From NCBI RefSeq assembly GCF_020447305.1, contig NZ_CP095732.1, forward strand, positions 1,768,501-1,832,500: 64,000 nt of DNA, read 5' to 3'. This DNA comes from Abyssibius alkaniclasticus (GTDB lineage Bacteria; Pseudomonadota; Alphaproteobacteria; Rhodobacterales; Rhodobacteraceae). A program made the translations under genes and the position numbers. Under the pieces are notes generated by a model. It saw nothing but the letters and a program-made list of their open reading frames with translations, made no database searches and was not told where the DNA came from. Below, in pieces: positions 48,281-57,863 of this stretch; positions within the stretch are counted from its first letter, which is position 1; every line of letters begins with the position of its first letter.

Positions 48281-49079
48281 ACCGGCCGCATTGCGCGCGC
48301 TTGTGCATCAAGGCCCGGTAGTGCGGCTTCGTCTGGCGCATGTTGCCGGCTCATCGCCGCGCGCGGCGGGGGCGAGCATGTATGTCGGAGCCGCCGGACA
48401 GCTTGGCACGATCGGTGGCGGGCAGCTTGAATATATGGCGCTTGACCAGGCGCGCGCCTTGCTGGCCAGCGGGGGGCTGGCAGCACGCATGGATGTGCCG
48501 CTTGGCCCCGAAATCGGCCAGTGCTGCGGCGGGCGCGTGCAGGTTGAACTGACGCGGCTAACCGATCCAGAGGCGGAACTTGTCGCGCTGGAAACCATTC
48601 GCCAAACCCACCCGCATGTGCTGATTTTTGGCGCGGGTCATATTGGCCGCGCCCTGGCCCGCGCCGTGCAGCCCTTGCCCTGTGCGGCACGGCTGATCGA
48701 CAGCCGTGCCGCGGAATTGGCGCTGGCTGCTGACCTGCCCCAGACACTTACCGCACTGCCAGAATCTGAACTGCGGGCCGCGCCTGCGGGCAGCGCCTTC
48801 ATCATCCTGACCCATGACCATGCGCTCGACTTTCTGCTTGGGGCCGAGGCGCTGGCGCGCCACGATGCCGCCTATTGCGGGATGATCGGCTCGGCCACGA
48901 AAGCCGCGCGGTTTGCGCGTTTTTGCCGCGAGCAGGGGCTAAACCCAGGCCCGCTGCATTGCCCGATGGGCCGCAAAACCGCCAGCAAGGAACCGGGCGT
49001 GATTGCCGCGATGATTGTCGCAGAGCTTTGGGCGGCGCTGGAAAGCCGCCAAAGTCGCGCCCATATGCCCGCCCGATAA
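48273..49079 (+). CDS. xdhC: XdhC, molybdenum cofactor insertion chaperone
   Basis: Matures xanthine dehydrogenase by sulfurating and inserting MPT. 268 aa. TIGGGQLEYMALDQA (residues about 47-61), GQCCGGRVQVEL with paired Cys, and a C-terminal Rossmann domain VLIFGAGHIGRALARAV are typical. Starts with GTG at 48273 (GGAG 7 nt before), overlapping the xdhB stop by 8 nt. Confidence 0.93.
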   Translation: MTEPAALRALVHQGPVVRLRLAHVAGSSPRAAGASMYVGAAGQLGTIGGGQLEYMALDQARALLASGGLAARMDVPLGPEIGQCCGGRVQVELTRLTDPEAELVALETIRQTHPHVLIFGAGHIGRALARAVQPLPCAARLIDSRAAELALAADLPQTLTALPESELRAAPAGSAFIILTHDHALDFLLGAEALARHDAAYCGMIGSATKAARFARFCREQGLNPGPLHCPMGRKTASKEPGVIAAMIVAELWAALESRQSRAHMPAR

Positions 49080-49122
49080 GGCAAGGCGGCATGGGTTCTG
49101 GCCCGGGCGCAAATGCAAGGCT

Positions 49123-50004
49123 TCAGCCCGGCGAAGGGCGATCGAGCAATTGGCCGATTTGTGGATAGGCGCGGCGTATGGCCATCGCCCCTGCGGCGAT
49201 ACAATGGCGCTTTTGTGCAAATTCCAGTGTGCCTATCGTCTGGCGGAACATTGGCCTTATGACCATATCGGCCCGCTCGAAGCGCAGCCGTGCATGTTCA
49301 TACTGGCAGACTTCGACAGAGCGCAGCATGGCCTGCATTCCGTTTTTCGGGCCGGCGGCATTTTCGCGCTGGCCAGGGTCAACCGCGATCACGACTTCGG
49401 CGCCGGTGGCGCGGGCAACATCAACCGGTGCGATGTCGGCATAGGCGCCATCCATCAGCACATACGGGCCGTCGACCAGGGGCGGCAATATCCCGGCCAG
49501 TGCCGCGCTGGAATAGACATAATCGGTGGCCCGGCCCTGCGAAAAGACCACACGCTCGCCGGTAAGCATGTCGGTTGCGCAAACGAAAACCGGAATCCGC
49601 CCCTCTTGCAGGGTTTTGCCCCGGGTCAGTTCTGTAAGCACATTGCGGCCCCAGGTCTCGGTGCGCGCGCCAACCCCCCAGCCGAAATACATGTCGCGCG
49701 CCGCAAGCAAGGCAATGCGCAACCCCCTTATTTTTGCCCTCAGCCCCGGCTGGCGAAAGTCGGGTGCTGCGGGAAACCCGCTGGTATCCATGCCGACCAG
49801 CGCATCATACCAGTCATCGTTGAGCGCATAGGTCGCGCCAACAACCGCGCCCATCGACACGCCAACCACAGCACTGGGCATATAGCCACGCGAAATCAGC
49901 GCGCGCAAAACACCCGCATGTGACAGGCCACGCGCCCCGCCGCCACTGAATACAAGTGCAAAGGATTTGTGTGGCCGGTTATTGCGCTGGGCGTGGCGGG
50001 TCAA
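49123..50004 (-). CDS. Patatin-like phospholipase family protein (RssA type)
   Basis: 293 aa. Oxyanion loop FSGGGARGLSHAGVLRAL, nucleophile elbow GVSMGAVVG with Ser, and the DGAYADIAPVD Asp motif form a patatin Ser-Asp dyad. Starts with TTG at 50004; GGAG 8 nt upstream and no better Met supports it. No signal peptide. Convergent with xdhC, divergent from the ATPase gene. Confidence 0.9.
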   Translation of the reverse strand: MTRHAQRNNRPHKSFALVFSGGGARGLSHAGVLRALISRGYMPSAVVGVSMGAVVGATYALNDDWYDALVGMDTSGFPAAPDFRQPGLRAKIRGLRIALLAARDMYFGWGVGARTETWGRNVLTELTRGKTLQEGRIPVFVCATDMLTGERVVFSQGRATDYVYSSAALAGILPPLVDGPYVLMDGAYADIAPVDVARATGAEVVIAVDPGQRENAAGPKNGMQAMLRSVEVCQYEHARLRFERADMVIRPMFRQTIGTLEFAQKRHCIAAGAMAIRRAYPQIGQLLDRPSPG

Positions 50005-50193
50005 TGTTCAGGCTCCGTTGTTCAGGTCAATCAACAACGCTTGAATGGCTACGTGCTTGGTTATCCCGCCGATAGACGCTTGCCAAGCCACGGCATTACC
50101 AAATGTGGCATTGCCTCGGTCGGTCGAATAAAATTTTTTCTTCTGCCGGTGTAATGTTCAAATTCTGGCAACGTCTTTTCCTCCGACGGTCTT

Positions 50194-50205
50194 TTGCGAT
50201 CGCAA
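50194..50205. promoter_or_regulatory. Palindrome TTGCGATCGCAA upstream of the P-type ATPase
   Basis: A perfect 12-bp palindrome 24 bp before the ATPase start. Location fits an operator. The rest of the gap (50005-50193) shows a GTTGTT ... AACAAC inverted repeat (50017-50038), but no recognised promoter. Confidence 0.35.
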
Positions 50206-50228
50206 GGATGAATCGATAGGAGCCAATA

Positions 50229-52553
50229 TTGAAAACCATGACCCTTGAGGTCCGTGGGCTGTTCGAGATACTCGACCACCTTGCGGTTGAACGCCATCTG
50301 TCTGCGCTAAAGGGGGTGCGGCGCGCCCAAGCCAACCCAGCCTCGGCCAGTGTGACCGTGCAGTATGACGAAACCGTTCTGGGCGAAGCGGCGCTGCGCA
50401 AGGCAATTGAATCCTGTGGGTTTCATTGTGCTGGTGAGCGGGTTCCGAACCATATCTGCCAGTCGGTGCCTGCCGAACATGCGGGCCATACGGGCCATGC
50501 AGCACATGGCAAAAACGCCCCGGCTGGCCACGATGCGATGGCGCATGAAATGGGGCATGGTGGCGGCAAGGACATGGCGGGCATGGTGCGCGACATGCGC
50601 AACCGTTTCTGGGTGGCGCTGCTGTTTACCGTGCCGATCTTCATCTATTCGCCGATGGGCGGCATGTTCACACCGCCCGCACCGCCCCTTGGCTTGCGGC
50701 TCGATCTGTGGCTGTTCGTGCTTGGCAGTGCGGCAATTCTTTGGCCAAGCTGGCCGTTCTTTGTGGCCGCCGCACGGGCGCTTCGCAATGGCATCCTCAA
50801 CATGGCGGTGCTTGTCGTGTTGTCGGTCGGCACCGGCTATGTGTTCAGCGTCGGCTCGACCTTCTTCTTTCCCGGTGTGCAGTTCTACGAGGCGGTCGCG
50901 GTGCTGCTGGTGTTCATCCTGCTGGGCCACTGGCTGGAAATGCGGGCGCGGGCCGGGGCCTCGGCGGCGATCCGGGCGCTGCTTGATCTTGCACCGCCGA
51001 TGGCCGTTGTAATCCGCGACGGGCGCGAGGTTGAGGTGCCGACCGCCGAGGTGCTTCAGGGCGAAACCGTGGTCATCCGGCCGGGCAACAAGATTCCCGT
51101 GGATGGCGAGGTGCTTGAGGGCACATCGCTGGTGGACGAATCCATGCTGACCGGCGAATCGATGCCGGTCAACAAGGCCGTGGGCGACACCGTGATCGGC
51201 GCCACGATCAACAAGAGCGGCACCTTCCGCTACCGCGCCACCAAGGTTGGCGCCGACACCGCGCTGGCGCAGATCGTCAAGCTGGTGCAGGAGGCGCAGA
51301 ATTCCAAGGCGCCGGCGCAGCTGCTGGCCGACCGGGCCTCGCAATGGCTGGTGGTGATTGCCATCGTGATCGGGCTGGCCACATTCGCGGTCTGGTTCTG
51401 GTGGATCGGATCGCCGCTGCTGTTCGCGCTGACGCTGACAATCACGGTTTTCGTCATCGCCTGCCCCGATGCGCTGGGGCTGGCCACGCCGATGGCGGTG
51501 ATGGTCGGCACCGGCCTTGGGGCGCAGCATGGCATCCTGTTCAAGAATGCCGGGGCGCTGGAGGATGCGACCAAGCTCGACGTGATCGTGTTCGACAAGA
51601 CCGGCACGCTGACGATGGGCGAGCCGCGCGTTGTCGAGATCGTGGCCGCCGAGGGCAGCGCCGAGGATGACGCGCTGCGCGCCGCCGCCGCTGTCGATCG
51701 CGGATCGGACCACCCGCTGGCGCTGGCGATCGTCCAGCGCGCCGAGGCGCTTGATGTGCCGCAGATGGCCGGTTTCGAGAACCTTGAGGGCCGGGGCGCG
51801 CGCGCCGAGATCGGCGGGCAGACCGTGCTGGTGGGCAACCGGCGGCTGATGGACGAGGAAAGCGTTGAGCTTGGTGCGCTGAACGCACAGGCCGAACGGT
51901 TGAAAGGCGAGGGGCGCACCGTGGTGCATGTGGCGCAGGGCGGCCGGCTGATCGGCCTGATCGCCATTGCCGACGCGCCGCGCCCCAGCGCCAAGGCCGC
52001 CGTGGCCAAGCTGCGCGAACGCGGGGTCGAGGTGGCGATGCTGACCGGCGACAACGAGGGCACGGCGCGGCGGATTGCCGGCGAGCTTGGCATCGACATG
52101 GTGCTGGCCGACGTGCTGCCGGGCCAGAAGGCCGACAAGGTCAAGGAATTGCAGGCCCAGGGCAAGAAGGTGGGCATGGTCGGTGACGGCGTCAACGACG
52201 CGCCCGCGCTGACCCAGGCCGATGTCGGCTTTGCCATTGGCGCGGGCACCGATGTGGCGATGGAAAGCGCCGATGTCGTGCTGATGAAAAGCGACCCTTA
52301 CGATGTTGTCGGCGCGATCGAGTTGTCGCGCGCCACCTTGCGCAAGATGCACCAGAACCTGTTCTGGGCGGTGGCCTATAACGTTGTCGCCTTCCCGATG
52401 GCGGCGGGCGTCTTCTACCCGCTGATCATCAGCCCCGCCGTTGCGGCGCTGGCGATGTCGGGCAGTTCGGCGCTGGTCGCGATCAATGCGCTGCTGCTCA
52501 AACGGGTGCGGCTGGCGGGGATTGGCGGGTTTTCACCACAGAGTAAATCCTGA
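50229..52553 (+). CDS. Heavy-metal P1B-type ATPase with CPD motif and Cys-less N-terminal HMA-like domain
   Basis: Metal efflux pump, copper-type by overall similarity. 774 aa. N-terminal HMA-like domain (residues 4-66) lacks the CxxC pair; then a His-rich linker (84-110) as in CopB-type pumps. Eight hydrophobic segments. Phosphatase TGES, phosphorylation DKTGTLT with Asp456, hinge GDGVND. The transmembrane metal motif reads CPD (412-414) instead of CPC or CPH. TTG at 50229 has AGGAG at ideal spacing of 6; the ATG at 50238 would be 15 away. Followed in line by ADI genes. Confidence 0.9.
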   Translation: MKTMTLEVRGLFEILDHLAVERHLSALKGVRRAQANPASASVTVQYDETVLGEAALRKAIESCGFHCAGERVPNHICQSVPAEHAGHTGHAAHGKNAPAGHDAMAHEMGHGGGKDMAGMVRDMRNRFWVALLFTVPIFIYSPMGGMFTPPAPPLGLRLDLWLFVLGSAAILWPSWPFFVAAARALRNGILNMAVLVVLSVGTGYVFSVGSTFFFPGVQFYEAVAVLLVFILLGHWLEMRARAGASAAIRALLDLAPPMAVVIRDGREVEVPTAEVLQGETVVIRPGNKIPVDGEVLEGTSLVDESMLTGESMPVNKAVGDTVIGATINKSGTFRYRATKVGADTALAQIVKLVQEAQNSKAPAQLLADRASQWLVVIAIVIGLATFAVWFWWIGSPLLFALTLTITVFVIACPDALGLATPMAVMVGTGLGAQHGILFKNAGALEDATKLDVIVFDKTGTLTMGEPRVVEIVAAEGSAEDDALRAAAAVDRGSDHPLALAIVQRAEALDVPQMAGFENLEGRGARAEIGGQTVLVGNRRLMDEESVELGALNAQAERLKGEGRTVVHVAQGGRLIGLIAIADAPRPSAKAAVAKLRERGVEVAMLTGDNEGTARRIAGELGIDMVLADVLPGQKADKVKELQAQGKKVGMVGDGVNDAPALTQADVGFAIGAGTDVAMESADVVLMKSDPYDVVGAIELSRATLRKMHQNLFWAVAYNVVAFPMAAGVFYPLIISPAVAALAMSGSSALVAINALLLKRVRLAGIGGFSPQSKS

Positions 52554-52570
52554 ACGGAAGGGACAGGGAC

Positions 52571-54019
52571 ATGGCTGAGACATCAACTGACAAAAAGCCC
52601 GAAGGCAGCGGGCTGGCGGCGCGGTTTCCAACCGCCTACACGATTCTTTTCCTGCTGATCATCCTTATGGCGGGGCTGACCTGGATCATCCCGGCGGGGC
52701 AATATGACCGGGCGATGAATGACGAGGTCGGGCGCGAAATTGCCGTGCCCGGCACCTATCAGACCGTCGAGTCCAACCCGCAGGGGTTTGTCGATATCCT
52801 GCTGGCGCCGGTTGCCGGCTTCTATGACCCGGACAGCTATGCCGCAAATGCCATCGATGTGGCGCTGTTCGTGCTGCTGCTTGGCGGGTTTCTGGGCGTG
52901 GTGAACGCAACCAACGCAATCGACACCGGAATCAAGACCGCGATGGGCCGGCTGAAGGGCCGCGAGATATGGATGATACCGATCCTGATGTCGCTTTTCG
53001 CGCTGGGCGGCACCACCTATGGCATGGCCGAAGAAACGCTGGCCTTTTACGGGCTGCTTATTCCGGTTGTCATTGCGGCGGGGTTTGACGGGGTCACGGG
53101 CGTTGCGATCATCCTGATCGGCGCGGGGATTGGCACGCTCGGCTCGACCATCAACCCGTTTGCCACGGTCATCGCCTCGAACGCGGCGGGCATTCCGTTT
53201 ACCGAAGGCATGGCGCTGCGCCTGGTCATTCTGCTTGGCGGGCTTGCGATTTGTATTGCTTATGTGATGCGCTATGCCGCGCGCATCAAGGCCAATCCGG
53301 CCCGCTCGGTCATTGCCGCCCAGCGTGACAGCGACCGGCGGTTTTTCTTGAAGGATGCCGATGCGCAAGCCGCCACGCCAAGGCTGAGCGGCACTCAAAA
53401 GCTGGTGCTTGTCCTGTTCTTCGCCACCTTCGCGGTGATGATCTGGGGCGTGTCGAGCCAGGGCTGGTGGATGGCGCGCATGGGGGCGCTGTTCTTTGGC
53501 ATGGCCATCGTTGTCGGGCTGGTCGCGCGGATGGGCGAAAAGAAGCTGACATCGGCCTTTGTCGATGGCGCCAAGGATTTGCTGGGCGTGGCGCTGGTCA
53601 TCGGGCTGGCGCGTGGCATTGTCGTGATCATGGAGCAGGGGCTTATTGCCGACACCATTTTGAACAGCGCCGCCGATACGCTGGGCGGGCTGCCGCAGAT
53701 GGCCTTTATCAACCTGATGTTCTGGATCGAAACGGGGATGAGCTTTCTTGTGCCCTCGTCATCCGGACTGGCGGTGCTGTCGATGCCGATCCTTGCGCCT
53801 TTGGCAGATTTCGCCGGAGTCGGGCGCGATGTCGTGGTGACGGCCTATCAATCGGCAAGCGGGCTGGTGAACCTCATCACGCCAACCTCGGCCGTTGTCA
53901 TCGGCGGGCTGGCCATCGGGCGGGTGTCGTTTGACCGCTGGATCGTTTTCATCTGGCCATTGCTGCTCATTCTCGTCCTGTTCATCTCGGCCAGCATCAG
54001 CGTGGCCGCAATTCTCTGA
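52571..54019 (+). CDS. YfcC-type (DcuC superfamily) transporter, probable arginine/ornithine antiporter
   Basis: 482 aa, about twelve membrane segments. GGTTYGMAEETLAFYGLLIPV and SGLVNLITPTSAVVIGGLAIGRV are typical of YfcC proteins. Start ATG after a GGAAGGGACAGGG stretch, 17 bases from the ATPase stop. Lies directly before arcA, where an arginine/ornithine exchanger is expected; substrate assignment is by context. Confidence 0.85.
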   Translation: MAETSTDKKPEGSGLAARFPTAYTILFLLIILMAGLTWIIPAGQYDRAMNDEVGREIAVPGTYQTVESNPQGFVDILLAPVAGFYDPDSYAANAIDVALFVLLLGGFLGVVNATNAIDTGIKTAMGRLKGREIWMIPILMSLFALGGTTYGMAEETLAFYGLLIPVVIAAGFDGVTGVAIILIGAGIGTLGSTINPFATVIASNAAGIPFTEGMALRLVILLGGLAICIAYVMRYAARIKANPARSVIAAQRDSDRRFFLKDADAQAATPRLSGTQKLVLVLFFATFAVMIWGVSSQGWWMARMGALFFGMAIVVGLVARMGEKKLTSAFVDGAKDLLGVALVIGLARGIVVIMEQGLIADTILNSAADTLGGLPQMAFINLMFWIETGMSFLVPSSSGLAVLSMPILAPLADFAGVGRDVVVTAYQSASGLVNLITPTSAVVIGGLAIGRVSFDRWIVFIWPLLLILVLFISASISVAAIL

Positions 54020-54043
54020 GCCAATCCAAAGGAGCTTACTTTC

Positions 54044-55270
54044 ATGTCTGAAACACAACCGGGTGTCCATTCGGAAACCGGGCAGCTTAGGCAGGTGATC
54101 GTGTCGCCGCCAGGCCTGGCCCACCGCCGCCTGACCCCAGACAATTGCGCCGATCTGCTGTTTGACGATGTGTTCTGGGTCAAGCAGGCGATCAAGGATC
54201 ACGGGGTTTTTGCCGATATCATGCGCAACGAGGGCATCGAGGTTCTCAACGCCATGACCCTGCTGGCCGAAACGCTGGACATTGCCAAGGCACGGGCCTT
54301 CGTGCTGGACCACCGGATAAGTCGCAACGATGTGGGGGTGGGAATGCGCGACGATCTGCGCAACTGGATGGAGGCCATGCCCGGCGTCGAGCTGGCGCGC
54401 TTTCTGGTTGGCGGGATCACGGTGGCCGATTTGCCCTTCACCCCGTCCGGCATGTTTGGCAGCTATCTCGGGCTGAACGGCTTTGTTCTGCCACCCTTGC
54501 CGAATTTCATCTTTACCCGCGACAATTCGGCCTGGGTTTATGGCGGTGTCACCCTGAACCCGATGTATTGGCCGGCGCGGCGGCCCGAAACCTTGCTGAT
54601 GGCCGCGGTCTACAAGTTCCATCCGAAATTCGCGGGCGCACGCGTCTGGTTCGGCGACCCCACGCGCGAATTCGGCGCGGCCACGCTGGAGGGTGGCGAC
54701 ATCATGCCCATCGGGCATGGTGTGGTAATGGTCGGCATGGGCGAACGCTCGTCCCCGCAGGCCGTCGGCCAACTGGCCGAGGCGCTGTTTGCGGGCGGCG
54801 ATGTAAGCCGCGTCATCGCCTGCCAGATGCCCCGGTCGCGCGCGGCCATGCATCTGGACACGGTCTTTACCCATTGCGGCAATGATGTGGTGACGACCTT
54901 TCAGGAGGTGGCCGATGCGATCACCTGTTACGATCTGCGCCCGGGGCCGGGCAAGGCGCCGCTGGATATCCGGCGCGACCCCCGCCACCTGTTCGAGATC
55001 ACGGCCGAGATCCTGGGGTTCAAAAAGCTGCATCTGGTGCCGACGGGTGGCGCCGATCTGGCCGAACAGTCGCGCGAACAGTGGAACGATGGCAACAATG
55101 TGCTGGCACTGCGCCCCGGCGTTGTCATCGGCTATGACCGCAACGACGACACCAATGCCGCGCTGAAGGATGCCGGCATCGAGGTGCTGGCCATCCCCGG
55201 TGCCGAACTGGGGCGGGGCCGGGGCGGCAGCCATTGCATGAGCTGCCCGACCATCCGCGACGCAATCTGA
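54044..55270 (+). CDS. arcA: Arginine deiminase
   Basis: Converts arginine to citrulline and ammonia, first step of the ADI pathway. 408 aa. Substrate and catalytic motifs: [54 protein letters not shown] with catalytic His, and RGGSHCMSC with nucleophile Cys near residue 398. Preceded by AAAGGAGC. Operon order transporter-arcA-arcB-arcC. Confidence 0.97.
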   Translation: MSETQPGVHSETGQLRQVIVSPPGLAHRRLTPDNCADLLFDDVFWVKQAIKDHGVFADIMRNEGIEVLNAMTLLAETLDIAKARAFVLDHRISRNDVGVGMRDDLRNWMEAMPGVELARFLVGGITVADLPFTPSGMFGSYLGLNGFVLPPLPNFIFTRDNSAWVYGGVTLNPMYWPARRPETLLMAAVYKFHPKFAGARVWFGDPTREFGAATLEGGDIMPIGHGVVMVGMGERSSPQAVGQLAEALFAGGDVSRVIACQMPRSRAAMHLDTVFTHCGNDVVTTFQEVADAITCYDLRPGPGKAPLDIRRDPRHLFEITAEILGFKKLHLVPTGGADLAEQSREQWNDGNNVLALRPGVVIGYDRNDDTNAALKDAGIEVLAIPGAELGRGRGGSHCMSCPTIRDAI

Positions 55271-55284
55271 CAAAAGGAAACCCC

Positions 55285-56286
55285 ATGTCCTACAATCTGC
55301 GAAACCGCCATTTTCTGACGCTGCGCGACTTTTCCCCACAGGAAATCGGCTTCTTGTTGAAACTGTCGGCCGATCTGAAGGCGGCGAAATACGGCGGCTA
55401 CGAGGTGCCGCGCCTGACCGGCAAGGAAATCGCCCTGATCTTTGAAAAAGACAGCACCCGCACCCGCGTGGGCTTTGAGGTGGCGGCCCATGATCAGGGC
55501 GCGCATGTCACCTATCTGGGGCCAAGCGGCAGCCATATCGGCAGGAAGGAAACCGTAAAGGATACTGCCCGTGTGCTGGGCCGCGTCTATGATGCGATCG
55601 AATATCGCGGCTTTGGCCAGCCGATTGTCGAGACGCTGGCGCAATATGCCGGTGTGCCGGTCTATAACGGGCTTACGGATGAGTTCCACCCAACCCAGAT
55701 TCTGGCCGATTTTCTGACGATGATGGAGCATTCCGACAAACCGCTGCGCGAGGTCGCCTATTGTTTCATGGGCGATGCGGGCAACAATATGGGTGACAGC
55801 CTGCTGATTGGCGGGGCCAAGATGGGCATGGATGTGCGGCTTTGCGCACCAGAAAGCCTGTGGCCGGAACAGGCAATCCGCGACGAGGCCGAGGCGATTG
55901 CCGCGCAAACCGGCGCGCGCATAACCCTGACCGAGGATGTGGCGACCGGCGTGAAGGGGGCCGATTTCGTCTATACCGATGTCTGGGTGTCGATGGGAGA
56001 GCCCAAGGTGAAATGGGCCGAGCGCATTGCGCTGTTGACCCCCTATCAGGTGAGCGCCGGGGTCATGGCGCAAACCGGCAATCCGCGCACGAAATTCATG
56101 CATTGCTTGCCCGCCTTTCACAATGCCGAAACCGAGATGGGCGCGCAGATCAGGGACGAATTCGGCCTTGAGGCGATGGAGGTGACAGAGGAGGTGTTCG
56201 AAAGCCCCGCCTCGATTGTTTTTGATCAGGCGGAAAACCGGCTACACACGATCAAGGCGGTGCTTGTCGCCACGCTAGGGGGCTGA
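55285..56286 (+). CDS. arcB: Ornithine carbamoyltransferase (catabolic context)
   Basis: 333 aa. Phosphorolyses citrulline to ornithine and carbamoyl phosphate in the ADI route. Carbamoyl-phosphate loop [27 protein letters not shown], and ornithine loop FMHCLPAFH are visible. ATG 55285 follows AAAAGG. Sequence alone does not separate ArcB from ArgF, but position between arcA and arcC does. Confidence 0.94.
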   Translation: MSYNLRNRHFLTLRDFSPQEIGFLLKLSADLKAAKYGGYEVPRLTGKEIALIFEKDSTRTRVGFEVAAHDQGAHVTYLGPSGSHIGRKETVKDTARVLGRVYDAIEYRGFGQPIVETLAQYAGVPVYNGLTDEFHPTQILADFLTMMEHSDKPLREVAYCFMGDAGNNMGDSLLIGGAKMGMDVRLCAPESLWPEQAIRDEAEAIAAQTGARITLTEDVATGVKGADFVYTDVWVSMGEPKVKWAERIALLTPYQVSAGVMAQTGNPRTKFMHCLPAFHNAETEMGAQIRDEFGLEAMEVTEEVFESPASIVFDQAENRLHTIKAVLVATLGG

Positions 56287-56287
56287 G

Positions 56288-57208
56288 ATGCTGGTGGTGG
56301 CCGCCCTTGGCGGGAACGCGCTGTTGCAGCGCGGCCAGCCGTTGACCGCCCAGAACCAGCGCGCCAATATCCGCACCGCCTGCATGGCGCTGGCGGATAT
56401 TGTGCGCGCCGGGCACCGGCTGGTCGTAACCCACGGCAACGGCCCGCAGGTCGGGCTTCTAGCGTTGCAGGGCGCGGCCTATAAACCGGACGAGGCTTAT
56501 CCGCTGGATGTGCTGGGGGCCGAAACCGGCGGCATGATCGGCTATATGATCGAACAAGAGCTTGAGAACGCGCTGGACCATAAGCAGCCTGTCGCCACGC
56601 TGTTGACGCAGGTTGTGGTCGATGCCGATGATCCGGCGTTTCTGACCCCGACCAAATTCATCGGCCCCGTCTATGAGCGCAACGAAGCCGAGGCCCGCGC
56701 CGACGCCGCCGGTTGGCACATCGCGCCGGATGGCGACAAATGGCGGCGGGTTGTCGCCTCGCCCAAACCGCAGGACATTCCCGATCTGCGGGTGCTGCGC
56801 CTGTTGCTGGACCAGGGTGTGATCGTGATCTGCACCGGCGGCGGCGGCATTCCGGTGCTGCGCCTGCCCGATGGCGCGATGATCGGAATCGAAGCGGTGA
56901 TCGACAAGGATGCCGCCAGCGCGCTGCTGGCCCGGCGGTTGGGGGCAGATGCGCTGCTGCTGCTGACCGATGTCGATGCCGCCTATCGCGATTTTGGCAC
57001 CGATCACGCCGCGCCGATCGCGCGTATCACGCCACAAGAGGCCCGCGCACTGGACCTTCCCGCCGGCTCGATGGGCCCGAAAATTGCGGCAGCAGCCGAT
57101 TTTGCTCAATCCGGCGGGCTGGCCGCAATCGGCCGCCTGAAAGATGCGCTGGCGCTTCTGGATGGAACGGCCGGGACGCAGCTGCGCCTGGCCGCGCATC
57201 GTATGTAG
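56288..57208 (+). CDS. arcC: Carbamate kinase
   Basis: Makes ATP from carbamoyl phosphate and ADP, the energy-yielding step of the ADI pathway. 306 aa. VAALGGNALLQRG start, THGNGPQVGLLALQ, and CTGGGGIPVLRLPDGAMIGI with KDAASALLA are family motifs. Starts one base after the arcB stop. A GC-rich hairpin follows its stop. Confidence 0.96.
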   Translation: MLVVAALGGNALLQRGQPLTAQNQRANIRTACMALADIVRAGHRLVVTHGNGPQVGLLALQGAAYKPDEAYPLDVLGAETGGMIGYMIEQELENALDHKQPVATLLTQVVVDADDPAFLTPTKFIGPVYERNEAEARADAAGWHIAPDGDKWRRVVASPKPQDIPDLRVLRLLLDQGVIVICTGGGGIPVLRLPDGAMIGIEAVIDKDAASALLARRLGADALLLLTDVDAAYRDFGTDHAAPIARITPQEARALDLPAGSMGPKIAAAADFAQSGGLAAIGRLKDALALLDGTAGTQLRLAAHRM

Positions 57209-57211
57209 AAA

Positions 57212-57239
57212 CGGCGCAATACCCCGGCCTATTGCGCCG
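57212..57239. terminator. Possible bidirectional hairpin after arcC
   Basis: CGGCGCAATA (57212-57221) and TATTGCGCCG (57230-57239) form a perfect 10-bp stem with 8-nt loop. It sits between the convergent arcC and the broken GAPDH gene and overlaps the latter's 3' end. No T-run on either side. Confidence 0.5.
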
Positions 57240-57863
57240 ATGCGCCCGTTGTGAACGCACCAACACCAAGTGCTGCATTCGTGCGCGCAATCGATGCGGC
57301 GCCGTCGGGCTCGGCCCCGGTCAGGGCGCGGATTGCGTCGATGGTTTCGGGAATTACAATCGCCTGATTGTCGACCATATAGGCATAGAAAAGTTCGTCG
57401 CCCTCGACCTTCAGCATGTCTTCCCACAGGGCGACTTCGTAAAGGCTGTCATTGGGCCGGCCAAGATCGGCCATCATCTCCTTGACCGGGTTGAGCGCGT
57501 CCAACCCGTCGGCCATGCGGATCAGGGCAATGCGGGACGACGCGCGAAATGCCGCCAGCACCTCGTCCTTTGAAGCCTTGCGCGGCATCCGCACCGCCCA
57601 GTAATGCAGATGCGCAAGGGTTTGCGGCACCTTGACCGCCATCGTGATCACATCCAGATCGGGGTCAACGCTTTGCGCATCGGGGCCCTGATGGCTGGGG
57701 ATTTCGGGTTCGGGCACCACGTGTTCACGATGCCGCCCAAATGGCTTTCCCACGGGTCGGTGGCGCATCGCAACAGCGTGCCGCGCCCCACCGCATCCGC
57801 CAAGCGCTTGCCGATCACGCCATAGCCGTTTACCGCCACCTTGATCGGATTTTTGCCGTTCAT
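57229..57863 (-). pseudogene. Decayed type II (archaeal-type) glyceraldehyde-3-phosphate dehydrogenase
   Basis: The 5' end codes IKVAVNGYGVIGKRLADAV, the Rossmann start of type II GAPDH. It then jumps to ATDPWESHLGGIVNT, which belongs far into the protein, so about 140 codons including the catalytic Cys region are lost. A one-base frame change near 57720 follows. The other frame continues VVPEPEIPSHQGPDA to a good C-terminus. About 210 codons remain of a usual ~340. Its ATG overlaps the cfa stop, so it was once translationally coupled. Broken or artefact of assembly. Confidence 0.85.

Noticed and set aside
50017-50038. GTTGTT ... AACAAC inverted repeat with an ATCAA half-site
   Set aside because: The left half (TTCAG) does not fit FNR, and distance to the ATPase start is about 190 bp.
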